DNA of 64,000 nt from Dromaius novaehollandiae (lineage: Eukaryota > Chordata > Aves > Casuariiformes > Dromaiidae): assembly GCF_036370855.1 (NCBI RefSeq), contig NC_088098.1:143302721-143366720 (forward strand). Direction: 5' to 3'. The notes beneath the pieces were generated by a model. It searched no databases and had not been told where the DNA came from. It worked only from the letters and a program-made list of their open reading frames with translations. Shown piece after piece: positions 51,240-63,257 of the stretch (positions are counted from its first letter, which is position 1; every line of letters begins with the position of its first letter). The translations under genes were made by a program, and so were the position numbers.

Positions 51240-51650
51240 GTAAGTTTTGTATTTTTTTAATTCATTTAACTCTTACATAAAGTGCAGTGAGAACGAAGTG
51301 CCAGAATCTAATTGCAAGCCTTTATTCACTTAACCAATATCAAGCATTCAGTTTCTATTCTGCAGTGTAGGTTAAAATAGACTTCAGACTAAAATAGTAT
51401 AAAAGAATCAGATATTTGAAATCAAGAAGCATAGTTTAAATATTTAAAGTAATAATTTGTTATAAAACTTCTTGCTGAAATAATAATCTGCCTTTGTTTT
51501 TCACATTGCAGAAAAGGAATTTTCTTAGGAAACGAAAAATATTAATGAAGAAATGTTAGAATTAGCTCATTAAAATGAACTCTAGTCTAGCATGTTTCTA
51601 GGTCTTATAACAGCAAGAAAATATGTTTTTCTTCATCCAATGAAAGAGTA

Positions 51651-51681
51651 TTATCTCTAATCTAGATAATTATCTAGATTA
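51651..51681. promoter_or_regulatory. GATA-site cluster on a perfect palindrome
   Basis: A 24-bp perfect palindrome at 51658-51681 places AGATAA (51664-51669) directly against its reverse complement TTATCT (51670-51675). A third TTATCT lies at 51651-51656. WGATAR is the consensus of vertebrate GATA factors. Occupancy is unknown and AT-rich DNA yields single sites often, but a back-to-back pair on an exact palindrome is less expected. Confidence 0.35.
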
Positions 51682-51866
51682 TTACCTATATCCTCTGTGA
51701 GGTGATAGCAAACTTATCCTGTCAGGCAGACAATACTTAAGCCTTGAGAGGAGGTAGAGAAGTTTAATATTGAAAGTAAGATGAAGGGTACCTCTGTGTT
51801 TATAACTTTATCAAAGAACATACAGATTTTCTTTTGAAATAAAAAAAGTCTTTTAATTTGATCCTT

Positions 51867-51890
51867 TTTGTTTGTTTGTTTGTTTGTTTT
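51867..51890 (+). repeat. (TTTG)n tetranucleotide repeat
   Basis: About five tandem TTTG units in intron 2, followed by a pyrimidine-rich stretch. Confidence 0.9.
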
Positions 51891-51967
51891 CTTACAGCTT
51901 TTTTACTCTTCCCTCCTTACCTCAGCAACATTGGCATTTTGGAGCAGGATGTTGACTTAAAAAAAGA

Positions 51968-51988
51968 GGGGCGGGGGGTGGGAGGGGG
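51968..51988 (+). promoter_or_regulatory. Compact G-quadruplex motif in intron 2
   Basis: Four G runs of 4, 6, 3 and 5 are separated by single-base loops (C, T, A) on the sense strand. One-base loops give the most stable parallel quadruplexes in vitro. No regulatory role is proven by sequence. Confidence 0.7.
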
Positions 51989-54900
51989 CCTATTCTTAGT
52001 TGAAGCATAAGGGTTTTTTTGTAGTATAAATTACAGATATCTCATCTTGAAATTTCATGAGCTTTTATTAATCATGTATACTGGAAAGGTTAGGTAGTGA
52101 ATATGTGTATGTTCACTGTAGGTATCTAGGAAAAGTTAGAATTTGATTTAAATATCTGACCTTTTTCAAAAGTTTTTCAAACTTTACTTTCATAAACTCA
52201 CTAAAAAGATTGTATTGCATTAAGTGCGAACAGCACTTCTTCATCTTGGTTATTCCTTTATTTGAGGTAACGTGATATAACCTACTGATGAACGTTAGTT
52301 AAATGCAGTTCACAGATGATACTTCTGTGTAGTGGAAGGTTGATGATTCTAACGATCTCTTTATTAAGGAGAGAAGGGAGCATAGTTTTCTGTTCAGAGC
52401 TCCACAGCTCCTTTTGTGTACTTGTGTCCATCTTTATTAAGTGAATAACTAAATGTCTCTTTAATTGCACAGTTAATAACTTCCATTTATATTTTCTTGT
52501 TCATCAATACAGGGCTGTTGACCAAGAGTTCGTTTTGCACTTGCCTGCTTTAATCAGTTTTACACAAAATCAGATAAAATTAGTTTAGTTAATATCTAAC
52601 TGAGGGTAGTGCAGCATCTTCCCAAGGCCCAGAAAGTAGCAGTGAGGGAAGAGATGAGGCAAAAACATGACAATCGTCCCGAAGGTGGAAAATACTCCCT
52701 GTAGGCGGAGTGTTTTTTCCGTGGTGCACCGTTGCTTTATCCATCACTATGATGCTGTCAGGTTTCAGCCAACATTTAGAAATTGCATCTGTGGCATAGC
52801 ATCAGTAAAGAGAGGTTCCAGGGTATGTGGAGGTGGATGCAGGAAAGCAGGATAGAAAGGCTGAGAGTACTGTCGACAGATCTGCTTAGACTGGTTAAAA
52901 TCTGGACGGAACAGGAGAAACAGGGTGTTTAATATATATCTAGGTTATGTCTATGTACAAAAGTGGGAATGGAGAAACTCGAGCCAGGGACATGGGGCTT
53001 GGTGTGCATACGGGCAGGATGAACAAGCATTCATGGACTTAATGCTGACCATATGACAAATGAAACTTTCTGCTTTTTTTTGTGTGGTTAACAAAGCCCC
53101 TCCCTCCCCCAAATATTTTTTTCCGGGATGTTTTTTAACTATAATTAATCAACAAAAAGGGGAAAAATATCTCTATACTATATAGTATTTAGAAATATAG
53201 TTCTGTTTTGGTGTCTTTGAAATGTTATTTTTATGGCCTGGTTTTCTGTTTCCAGTTAATGTCACCACTTTAAACAGGGACAATGTCTTCCTCTGGTTGC
53301 AACACATTGAATATGTGTCAGTGCAGCATAATACTGTATTTTACAGCATTTTATGATGGAGAATTTTAAAGTGATGCTGCACATAAGTTATTTCTAGTGT
53401 TCATCTTTCCTATATCTTGTAAAGACTATACATAAAGATTTTTTTTCTTTCTTTTCCTGTTGTATTTAAGAAGTGCCCCTCCTGCTTGTAGGGAGGTCCT
53501 GAGTCAGTCTTGCTGTGGATAATGAAGTTATTTATCTACTTCTCTTTTAAACTGTTTTTTGGAAGTGTTTTATGCTCTTGCAATAACTGATCAGTGGGGT
53601 CTCATAGGCAATCTTTACTGACATTTTTCTGTGAAGTATCGTAACTCTGTGGGAGCAACAGTACGTATGGTATTGTAGGTTTAAGATGTTTTCAGGAAAA
53701 CAAGAATTAATAAAAATAAACCATGCCTTGTTAGTCCTATAAACTATAACAGATTATTTGGATCTTTTCTTTCTTTGTTCCTTGTAGCTGTAATTTTGCC
53801 TAACTTCTTAGAATACTTCTCAAGAGTGTTTTTTATATAGTCAGTAAACATACAAATAATAGCAGATTAATTATGTTCAAGACTCTAATAGGGAAGTAGT
53901 TTCATAAAAACTTGAGACAGAAGCCTGGGCTCTTTTTTCTTTATCATTTAGAACCTATGGAGGAGCTGTATTTGATGTCCGATTGTTTCCTTTCCGTGGC
54001 TGCCCTCAGCGCCCATAGGAGGAAAGGGAATCTGCCTTGAGCAAAAGTTACTCATGAGCTTGGGAGCTGTTCGCTCTGATTATTTTCTTGAGACTCTGTA
54101 GCTTGATTAGGAACCAGGTAATTAAGCAAAAAATGTATTTTATCTTTCCATTCTTGTGATAGTCAAGGAGCAGTTATTAGAAACTGAAGTAACTTCTGTT
54201 CTTGTATCAGTGAGGTAAGTAGGGATACAGCGTTCTTTATCTGCTGTCTTAGTAATAATGGTAGTTACTAGTTTTTAAAAGGGCAATATATGTTCCAGAT
54301 GTTATCAAATACTGATTTTCTTAACTGTTGAGTTACATTCATATGTGTGGTGTTTGACTTACTTAATGTGGGTAAAAAGAAAAACATTTTAGTTTTGGAG
54401 AGTGTCAGAGAGAAGGATCTTGTGTTCTGTGATGAAGCTTTGAAGGCTGCTTGGAATGGTTTTCTTTGTGTTCCTTAGCTGCTTTTTACTTCAATCTAGT
54501 AATGAATGTAGAACAATAGTATTCCTTAAATTAGAGGTAACAGTCTGAGGAGTGAAAGGTGCTTATCATCAGGATAATTCCAAGATACAGAAATGAATAC
54601 TGCTTTGCTGTCATTTCCTCTTTAACAAAAGCAGTAGAAAAGGGATTGTAGAAGAGCAGTGCGGTCTTACACTTAACTAGTAACTAGTCACCTTAGATGG
54701 GGGAGATGTGTATATGTGGGAAGGAAGAGATAGGAGAGGAGTAGGATAACTCTGTGATGTCCTCTAATTGAACATATTGTCATAAATAATCTTTACAAAT
54801 GCAGATTCTGCTCCCGTCCCCCCACCATTTAGACAGTATTTAGTTAAATAAAATGTAAGGGATATGAGAATTGTCTGGTCTTAGCAGACTAGCAATTATT

Positions 54901-55189
54901 GGGTATTTAGTAGAGAACTGTCTTGGACAATACAAAGCAGTCTGTCTAACAATTAAGTTTTGTTTCAAGCCTGTGTATCTAGTTTTTACTTCCTTGCGTA
55001 AAGTCAACTGCTTGAGCATCTATTATATAAACCTGCGAGCTTCTTGAGGGTTTTAATATTTGCGCAATGAGAACCATAACTAAATTATGAACAAATTTGG
55101 GACAACAGAGGTCAATTTACAGAAATTTACTTCTAAAGCAAATCAGAAAGATGATTTGTTTATTTAATAAGACAATATTTTTATTACAG

Positions 55190-55453
55190 ATTTTGGACCT
55201 ACCACGATGAACGTTTTCTGTACATGTTAATGGAATATGTGCCAGGAGGAGAACTTTTTAGTTACCTGCGCAACATGGGGCGTTTCAACAACAGCACAGG
55301 ACTGTTTTACTCTACAGAAATTATTTGTGCAATAGAATACCTGCACTCCAAAGAAATAGTTTACAGAGACTTAAAACCTGAAAATATTTTACTAGACAAA
55401 GAAGGACATATCAAGCTTACTGATTTTGGATTTGCTAAAAAACTGGTGGATAG
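55190..55453 (+). CDS. PRKX: PRKX coding exon 3 (hinge, catalytic loop, DFG)
   Basis: This 264-bp exon, phase 2 in and phase 2 out, encodes the end of Leu119 through most of Arg207. It reads through the hinge ([14 protein letters not shown]), helix E ([15 protein letters not shown]), the catalytic loop YRDLKPEN with catalytic Asp179 and metal-binding Asn184, and the DFG motif with Asp197, then FAKKLVDR. All residues needed for phosphotransfer are intact, and spacing from Lys85 matches PKA with an offset of 13. YRDLKPEN rather than HRDLKPEN is the AGC-kinase form. The donor GTAAGT is followed at once by a T20 run. PRKX is known to phosphorylate PKA-like Arg-rich sites and to act downstream of cAMP in cell migration and epithelial morphogenesis. 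Confidence 0.98.
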
Positions 55454-55458
55454 GTAAG

Positions 55459-55478
55459 TTTTTTTTTTTTTTTTTTTT
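55459..55478 (+). promoter_or_regulatory. U-rich tract behind the exon 3 donor
   Basis: Twenty T bases begin 5 bases into intron 3. U-rich sequence directly downstream of a 5' splice site is the known binding context of TIA1/TIAL1, which recruit U1 snRNP. Relevance here is inferred. Confidence 0.4.
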
Positions 55479-55863
55479 AAGCTTTAACAAACATAATTAT
55501 AGTTGGAAGATAAATAGTTTGACCTCAGAGCTCAGCATCTCACTTATACCCAGCATGGTTCACACATGTAAAATCCCTTAATACGAGGAAAATGGTGCTC
55601 TTACTGTCTGTACTGAAAACAGCATTACACTGTAGATACTGCTAGAAGCAGTATCAGAGATAAATTGCAGTAGAAAAATTTTTAGTATGAATAGTTTTTG
55701 TGAATCTTTTTCAGCAGTCCTCGTATTAAAAAAGTGAGTTAATGAAGTAAAATGAGCAAATACTGAGATATGTACATCTATGTTAACTATGACATTGATT
55801 TTCCATACAAGTTGAAATGCTGAATGCCTTGTAACTGATTTATTTTCTTCTTTTTCTTTTTAG

Positions 55864-55878
55864 AGAGATTTTTGGAAG
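55864..55878 (+). other. PRKX: Candidate 15-nt in-frame microexon
   Basis: AGAGATTTTTGGAAG is preceded by a strong acceptor: a branch-point-like AACTGAT about 25 bases upstream, then about 22 pyrimidines with a single interruption, then TTTTAG. It is followed by AAG/GTAGGA, a moderate donor with G at +5. Inserted between exons 3 and 4 (both borders phase 2) it keeps the frame and would add five residues reading EIFGR after Arg207, just before the activation-loop TWT. No such PRKX isoform is known to me. A chance pseudo-exon remains quite possible. Confidence 0.25.
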
Positions 55879-58442
55879 GTAGGAATAACTTTTCAAAATT
55901 TGTGTGCTTTCACTAGCATGTTGTTAAAATGAAATTGCAAAATCTAGGAAGAACCATAATACCAGATTCACCAAAAATAATTTGACTGTGCAACTTCTAC
56001 AATACTCTCAGCTTTGTCTGTCTTACTATCATATATAATTTTGGTTTTACTGGTAATGCAGTTTTTCCCAGTTATTTCTCTATTCTCCCCATCTGAACTA
56101 CCCTTCCAGTATTATAGTAGCTACTTCTAAAAGAAAGTGAGAACTGTTATTAGGATTAAAAATAAGAAGAAAGACCCCAGGCTAGCATATTAGCCAAAAT
56201 GCTGTGGTAAGGTTGGTATTATGCTCTAGGGCCACCTCTTGACGGAGACCATATCTGATCGTTCTAGTTCAGGCAGTATAGTAAACTAGTCAGTCCTTGT
56301 TAAACAGATGCTCGTTATCTTCACTTGTCCATTTCACCTATTTGATGCTTTTTTTGCTACCATTAAGTATGTGTGGGAAATTCTACAAGAGCAATGTGAG
56401 ATGAAGGTGGATCTGAGGGAGCTATTCTTATTGGATCCTTAATATCTGTATGTTTGATCAATTCCTACTGGGCAAGCAGATAGGTCTGTAAATGTTGGCA
56501 ATTTTTTTAATGCTTTGTTTTTAAGTCAAAGTGACTTTTTGAAGAAAGAGGCAAAACTATTCCCATGTAAGAAAGTAGGATGATCTCTTTATAAGGTGTT
56601 TTCATACTAATTCTCATGACTTTCTTTCAAATGTAGATACTGCCACTTAGTGGTTATTAATTTGAAGTTCTGTGGTCTTAAGGCACAACAGGAGTAGCCC
56701 TTCATCAAACAAGGGGATAGTTCAAATCAAAGTGTATTTTTTCAGTCTGGAAGATACATCTGTAAGAGTTAGCTCATTCAGAAGTATTTTAGGACATAGA
56801 ACAAGTTACCACTGCTATATTTTCTGTGTATTTTGCGTCCTTGGGGGGCAGAGGAAAGGATGAAGTTGAACAGTTTCCATTGAATTGAATCACAGAATGC
56901 TGTACTTGCTTTAAATTACTAGCTACTTTAGCTGTAAATGTACAACAGGTAATATAAAATGCAGAACGCAAGGTGGAAGGAGCAAGGATTGCATTTACTC
57001 TATCAGTCAGAACACAGGTACATGAGTCTGATCTTTGTGGTGATTACATGGCATTTTCCCCGCTAGCAGTAGGCATTTTGACAACCCTGTTTTTGTCATT
57101 GTAATAATAGTTGTCAGCAATTTATCCACTAGTACTCTGCAATAGGCTGTTTTGTTTTATAGACTATATGATCTAAGACTTACATTTGATCTAAGATACA
57201 GATGTTCACATTTGTTTTATGTATGGCACGTCTATACACATGCATATTGTATGTATGAACATGTATTTTCTATTTTTATGTGTGTATATATATGCAGACC
57301 ATCAGAACTGTGAAAATAAAAAGCAAATTACATGAATTCTTCAAATGGCTATGAAGAACTTGCTGGTGAAGACAAACGGTGGTATTCCTAGACAGGAGAA
57401 GACATGACATTTGAAAATAAACTTTCTCCACAGAAAACCTTCAATAGAACTGCACATTCTTGATGCATTTTACGTCTTATAAATGATTCTGTAGTTACTT
57501 GAGACTTTCTGTACCCCTCTTCCTCTCTTCCCATTGCCATGTGTGGAAGGGGAGGGGAAAGCGATCTCCTTGCCCATCTACAATTAAGCTGCTCTCTAGA
57601 GAGAGTGGCTGGCTCACAGCTGGTGTTCCCACTATGTGAAGCTGCCCATTACCTTCTTATTAGAAATAAAATACTAGGTCTCAGGGCATGCTGGATCCTA
57701 ATATTTCTTTTCCTAGTGAAAGAAGAAAGAGAGGAGGTTTTCCTGTCTACTTATTTTCTTCATTAGGGTAAACAGAAAGACCCCTCATTTTCTCCCTTTT
57801 CTGTCATAGTGTGCTTCTTAAGTTTCCAGTTTTTCTCTTGCTTCAGCTGCTGCTAGCTTTATTCTCTTTCCACCTCCATATTCCCTAACTGAAGACTTAA
57901 TAACTTTTTCGGTTTCTTGTAAGTATGTTTAACATGCAATAGGTGTGCCATTACTTTAGGGAAAAGGGCAGTGTCAGGAAAAGGAGGAAAAGAGGTGGGG
58001 GAAATAAATGACTATCATCTGAAGTACATTGAAAGGATTTGTTTGAGCTTGATAGCCATTCCATACTGCCTTTACGTTTTTAGACCTTTCTTTTCCTGGC
58101 AAGCACACAGCACTTTTCAGGTCTAATATATCACATAAAAAATGTTTCTGCTCTTTCCCACTTTTTTTTTTCCCTGCAGGTTCTTTTGGGGAAAAGCACA
58201 AAAGTTCATAAAATTTTACAGTTCTTCCTGTACAGATTTTACTCAAAATTTTTAGAAGTTTAAAGTTATGAATTAATGATTTTTAGAAGAATGTTATTCA
58301 CTTTTAGATTACTCAGTTTAAAATTGCAATGATAAAAGAATTCAAAAATGGGAAAATCTTCCAAATTCTTAAGACTATTTAACTTACCTTGATAAGTGAT
58401 TGATCTTAAAGATTTTTGGCTACTTCTGTAGTGTTGCCTCAT

Positions 58443-58476
58443 GGCTCATGTGCTACATGGGCTCATGTGCTACATG
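58443..58476 (+). repeat. 17-bp perfect tandem duplication
   Basis: GGCTCATGTGCTACATG occurs twice in direct succession with no mismatch, which suggests a recent replication slip. Confidence 0.95.
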
Positions 58477-61400
58477 ACAATTCTGCACTGTGGAATTCAG
58501 AGAAAACAAAATGCAGCGAATCTGGTTTGTAAAGTGTATTGAATGTCACTGTAAAAGCAAGAATATCTTGCGGAACACACCTATGTGGGCTGAAATCAAA
58601 GCAATCTCCATTGAACATGATTATGCAGAACTTTCCCAAAGAAGAGACCAAAAAGGACATTAGGATCTGTGGATCCTGTTAGAAGCTTGTCAGGGGCGAC
58701 AGAGGTGAATGCTAAATACTGTACAACACTGAAATATGCTAATTGTCAAATCTTTTAAGTTATTTAGATAAATTATTAACAAGTCCTGCAAATATTATTT
58801 GATAGCTTATCTTTTTGACCAGAGTCAGTTCATTTTTTTCATTTTCATGTTTTAAAATATATACATTTAACCTTATCAACTATTGCTTGCCTGTATTTCA
58901 GCTCTTATCTTGAATACACAGAGCAGTGAAATTTTTGTAGCAGTTTGAAGGAAACAGTCTGTTACTATTTTTCTGCTTTAAAATGTACCTTCAAAAGGCT
59001 CTTCTGGAGGATCAGATGATTATACAACAGTCATGAAGTAGTAGTAAAAATAATTGAGAGAATTTGATCTTTTTATAGAATTTACATTGTGCATTTCCCT
59101 AAATATCAAATGGTTTGTTTTATATTCAACAAAAGAAGAAATACAGGTAGTGACCATACTGACACAACTGTGGACAGCTTGACAAAGAACTCAAGCTTTC
59201 TCCAAATTTTTGTGTAGTTAGTAAACAAATTTCTTGGTTAAAATTGAGAAGTGGGTGACCAGCTGGTGGTAATAAATTTTCTTTAGTGGTACAGCTAGGA
59301 ACTTGAGGATATACTGCCTTTTCCTTAATTTGTAGTTTTCCTTTTGACTGAATAAAAAAGATCTTACTTGTTATTAACTTATAAAGTCATTAAGTATCAT
59401 TTTAGTTACATTGGCAGCAGCAAATAATCTTTGTGAGTCCTGGAAGTTGTAGTCAAATACTAGACAGACTTTTTTATCAAATGATTTTGATAAGTGATGA
59501 AAATGGTGAAAAGCTCTGCCTTTCTTGTGTTAGGTTTTTTCATACAGTGGAGTTTGGGGGGGGAAAAGAGGACGATGACTGTTGTAGGGCACTGTCCTGC
59601 AGACTGTCTGGCTTGTCAGCTAACACAAAGGTGCCTGTCTTACCTGCTTTATTTGTACAGCCCTGCTTTCCAAATATTAAAGTAAAATGGGCAGATATGT
59701 CATTTTCAAGGCTGGCTAAATCTGTGTGAAGAAAAATTCGCACAGACAACTGTAGTACGACTTCCTAAATTTTGTTTCCTTTAAAAGGTAAAAAAGTTTT
59801 GTTTTTTCTTTATTACCTAGTCATGATCTAGGCAACTGCTAGATGGCAGTAGTGTGTAAAGCAGGGCTGTATGTAAGAGTTCTCTTATGTATGCCTGATT
59901 TGGAAAACCAGTTCATATTTTCTAGCAATAAAAATTATGCCTCCCATTTGTGTGATGGAAATTGAAGATGCATTCTTTACACTAATGAACATAATTTCAA
60001 AAGCTGTAGAGCAGTTGGGTGCATAGTGTGTCCATACCAATTTTAACAGCTTAGCTGAAGCAAATTAACTTTTGCCATATTAAAATGAGGCCTAAAGAAA
60101 TTCAGTCTTGTGCATCATACATCTTGTAAAGGCTTCACTAAAGAGCCCCTTTTCCTTGATCTTAAGTATTTTATGAATCAAGGCTGAGACTTGATCTTTT
60201 TATCAAATGCTTTGTTTCAAATAAAACATTTTTCTCAGGTTGTGGAATTATTCAATGTGTTACCAAATACATTGATAGTCTGAGATGCCGTAATACAGAT
60301 CCTGAATATTCGTGTATGTATTGTACACCTGGGGAGAAGATTTGTTCAGTTTATCAGAACAGTGCTAGGGAAAACTAGAAGGTGCTGTAGGGGGTTGTTA
60401 TTCATGTTAATTCATTTGTTCAGAACTAAGTTACCAGTTTGATTTGTGCTTTGAAGAAGATTTGTGTCACACTCGTGAATCTGATTGACAATTACTGTTT
60501 CTTTTGCTTCAAGTTAGGAATCTGTTGTTTAACTATGCGAAGATCATTAATTTTATGGTTATAGTCTTTGTCATTTCTACCAAAACTTTTCTTAAAATCC
60601 AACATGCTTTTTCATTCTTTTTCTGCACTGTTATTTTGTCCTCTCTTGAATTGATGAGCACTTATTCAAATTTCCATCTTCTGGCTTGCTACCAGGAAAG
60701 TGTAAAAAATTTTTTTTTTTTTAACTGAAAGCACATTTGTGTCTGTAGCTTATATTTAAAAATAAGTCAAGAGAGTGAAGCTAATCAAATTCTGCACTCC
60801 TTGTTCAGGTATTTTTACAAAGATGAGTTCATACTTCTGGAACAAATGGTTTCATAATATTGCTTCAAATGGTAATTTGCACTTTTTAAACATTAACTGC
60901 TTATCTTCAATTTGTTTCATAAACTTGTAGGACTTGAAGTATGTATTTCAATTTCTAGCAATATAATACTTTTTCTATCCTGGGATTATAAGAAATAAGG
61001 TAAAAGTGAAAGCAAGACATTAAAAGTATGTTAAAAATAAGATACTATAACTTACATAATTTGTATTTGCTTAACTACACTTTGTAAGTATTTTAAAAAA
61101 TTAAAAATACAAACTGTTTACCTTTTAATAAATATTATAAAAATGCTGCTGGGTGATATTTCAATACTATTTGAAAAACGTTACTTAAAGAGACAGATTG
61201 AAAAAGGAATCTTACTCAAGTCTGGGCTTACTTACTGATTTTTTTAAAACTCCTACCTTTCCCATGCAGACACTTTTATTTTTACTAAACAAAAATCTTT
61301 TCTGATGAAGATTCAGGTTGCCAATAATCTTGCCTTTTGCTGGACCCATCAGGAGTAGTCCATAGATTCCCAGGGAGAGGTCTGCAGCTTAGAGGGTGAA

Positions 61401-61676
61401 AACCACTGTTAACAATGGCAAAGCAATATATAGCCGAATGGATATATAGAGAGCACTATGCTAGCAGGCAGGAAAATCAGTGTCCTGATATTTCCTGTAA
61501 CAGTGGAGAAGTTTTTTAATTTCCGCGTGCCTCTGTTGCAGGAGAATTGGACAGGAGCATTGCAGGAGTCATTTCAGAGCTTATAGAGGTTTCTTTGCCT
61601 CCTATTTGTATATATAATAAATACATAGAGGCATCTTGAGCACTTCCTATCTTTTTTTTTTTTCCTTTCACTGTAA

Positions 61677-61841
<165 letters not shown>

Positions 61842-62975
61842 TAAGTGATAGTAACATTGACCACTGTATCACAGTAATACTGTATCAAAGCTGAGGTTAG
61901 GATTCTTTACTACTACTTTTTATGATACTCTGAATAGCAAATTTGAACTACCTGGGTTAAATCTAATGCTGATATACCTCTTTTCTGTCTGTCTCTGAAG
62001 AAAGGAGTTGAGAGCTGTTTAAAGGGACGTATATCACCATCATTTTTTTTTTTAATTAAATGAGATAATTATGATTTTTCTTCTTTACAGCTGCTCTTTT
62101 TCTAATTTGTTTTGGAAATTTAGGTTTTATTTAAGTCTAAATTTTTATATGTGATCCCTTTTATATAAAGCGTGAAGGTGAGGACTACCAATTTTCTTTG
62201 AAACATCCGTAATTAATTTCTAGCACAGTGAAATATTTGCAGTGGGAACTTCAGTCTGTCAAAATGCATACATGTTAAGTAGGAAGGCTGTGTAATTCAT
62301 ACAGCTTGAGTTACTCATGAGTTTTGGTTTGAACTATTTTAAACTAAAGAAAAAGTACAGGGGAAAAGTTAAATGCTCTATTTTGATATCAGTTTGCTGA
62401 AACATTTTTGATATTTGGCTCAAATGTTATTTTTGATGCTTTGGAATTTTCTTGACGGCAGTGTTCTCAGAAGATAAAACCTTTGCCACTGAAGAGAGAC
62501 TTTCAGGCATTAAAATAGTTAACTGTTTCTGACTTAATTGATAGGTGGATCAAAGTAATTGCCTTAATGTACTCTGTTTCTTTTAAAAAGGAAACACTAT
62601 TTTATTAAATAAGTAACTAGACTAGAAAGAACATGAAATTCTAAAATAACTGTTTGAATAATTAGTATTTGTGTACTGAACAAGGCATGCATGATATTTT
62701 TTTTTAATCTTGGCAAAATCTATTATTACTTGCAGAAAAAAAAAAACAGAAACAAACAAAAAAGAGAAGAGTGATTATTTTTGAGGAAATCAATTTTGCC
62801 AGTAATGGTAGCTGCAGTGGAACAAATGCAGGTCCAACTTAATGCTTTTAGAACTTCCCAAGAAACATAGTAATTTCCAGTAGTCAGTTGGGCTTTTACA
62901 ATAGTTAGAACTTGTTGCTTTTCAGTACCAGCTTGGGGATGCTCTGTGATTTCTCATTTTGCGTGCGCACGTGGG

Positions 62976-62992
62976 CGTGTGTGTGTGTGTGT
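62976..62992 (+). repeat. (GT)n microsatellite
   Basis: About eight GT units following an alternating GCGTGCGCACGTG stretch. Alternating purine-pyrimidine DNA of this kind is Z-DNA-prone. Confidence 0.9.
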
Positions 62993-63214
62993 ATGTTGTT
63001 GTCTTCGTGACCTTTCATTCTAGATCTGCACTCCTATGAAGTGAAGCCAGAACAAAAGCATCCTGGCATGGATTTATTCCTCCCTTTCTGTATATAATAC
63101 CGTCAGCTCTGGATAACCTTGGTGACTCTTCTTCTGGTGTTAGAGCAAGCCCATCAGGCTGACCAAGCAGATGGCTGCCCTGAGGGATGGTCACTGTAGA
63201 GATCCCTTCCATAG

Positions 63215-63257
63215 AGTGTGTGTGTGTGTGTGCACGCATGTGTGTGTGTGTGTGCAT
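63215..63257 (+). repeat. (GT)n microsatellite, interrupted
   Basis: Two GT blocks are separated by GCACGCAT. The repeat creates an artefactual His/Thr-alternating frame on the minus strand. Confidence 0.95.

Larger units (their letters stand above)
51240..55189 (+). other. PRKX: PRKX intron 2 (3.95 kb)
   Basis: A GTAAGT...TTACAG intron in phase 2. It contains the GATA palindrome (51658-51681), a TTTG repeat (51867-51890) and a G-quadruplex motif (51968-51988), listed separately. The remainder is AT-rich with no exon or mobile element that I recognise. Confidence 0.9.

Noticed and set aside
56885..56900. Short ATCACAGAAT match to the CR1 3' end
   Set aside because: Only about ten bases match and no CR1 body adjoins it, so it is probably chance.
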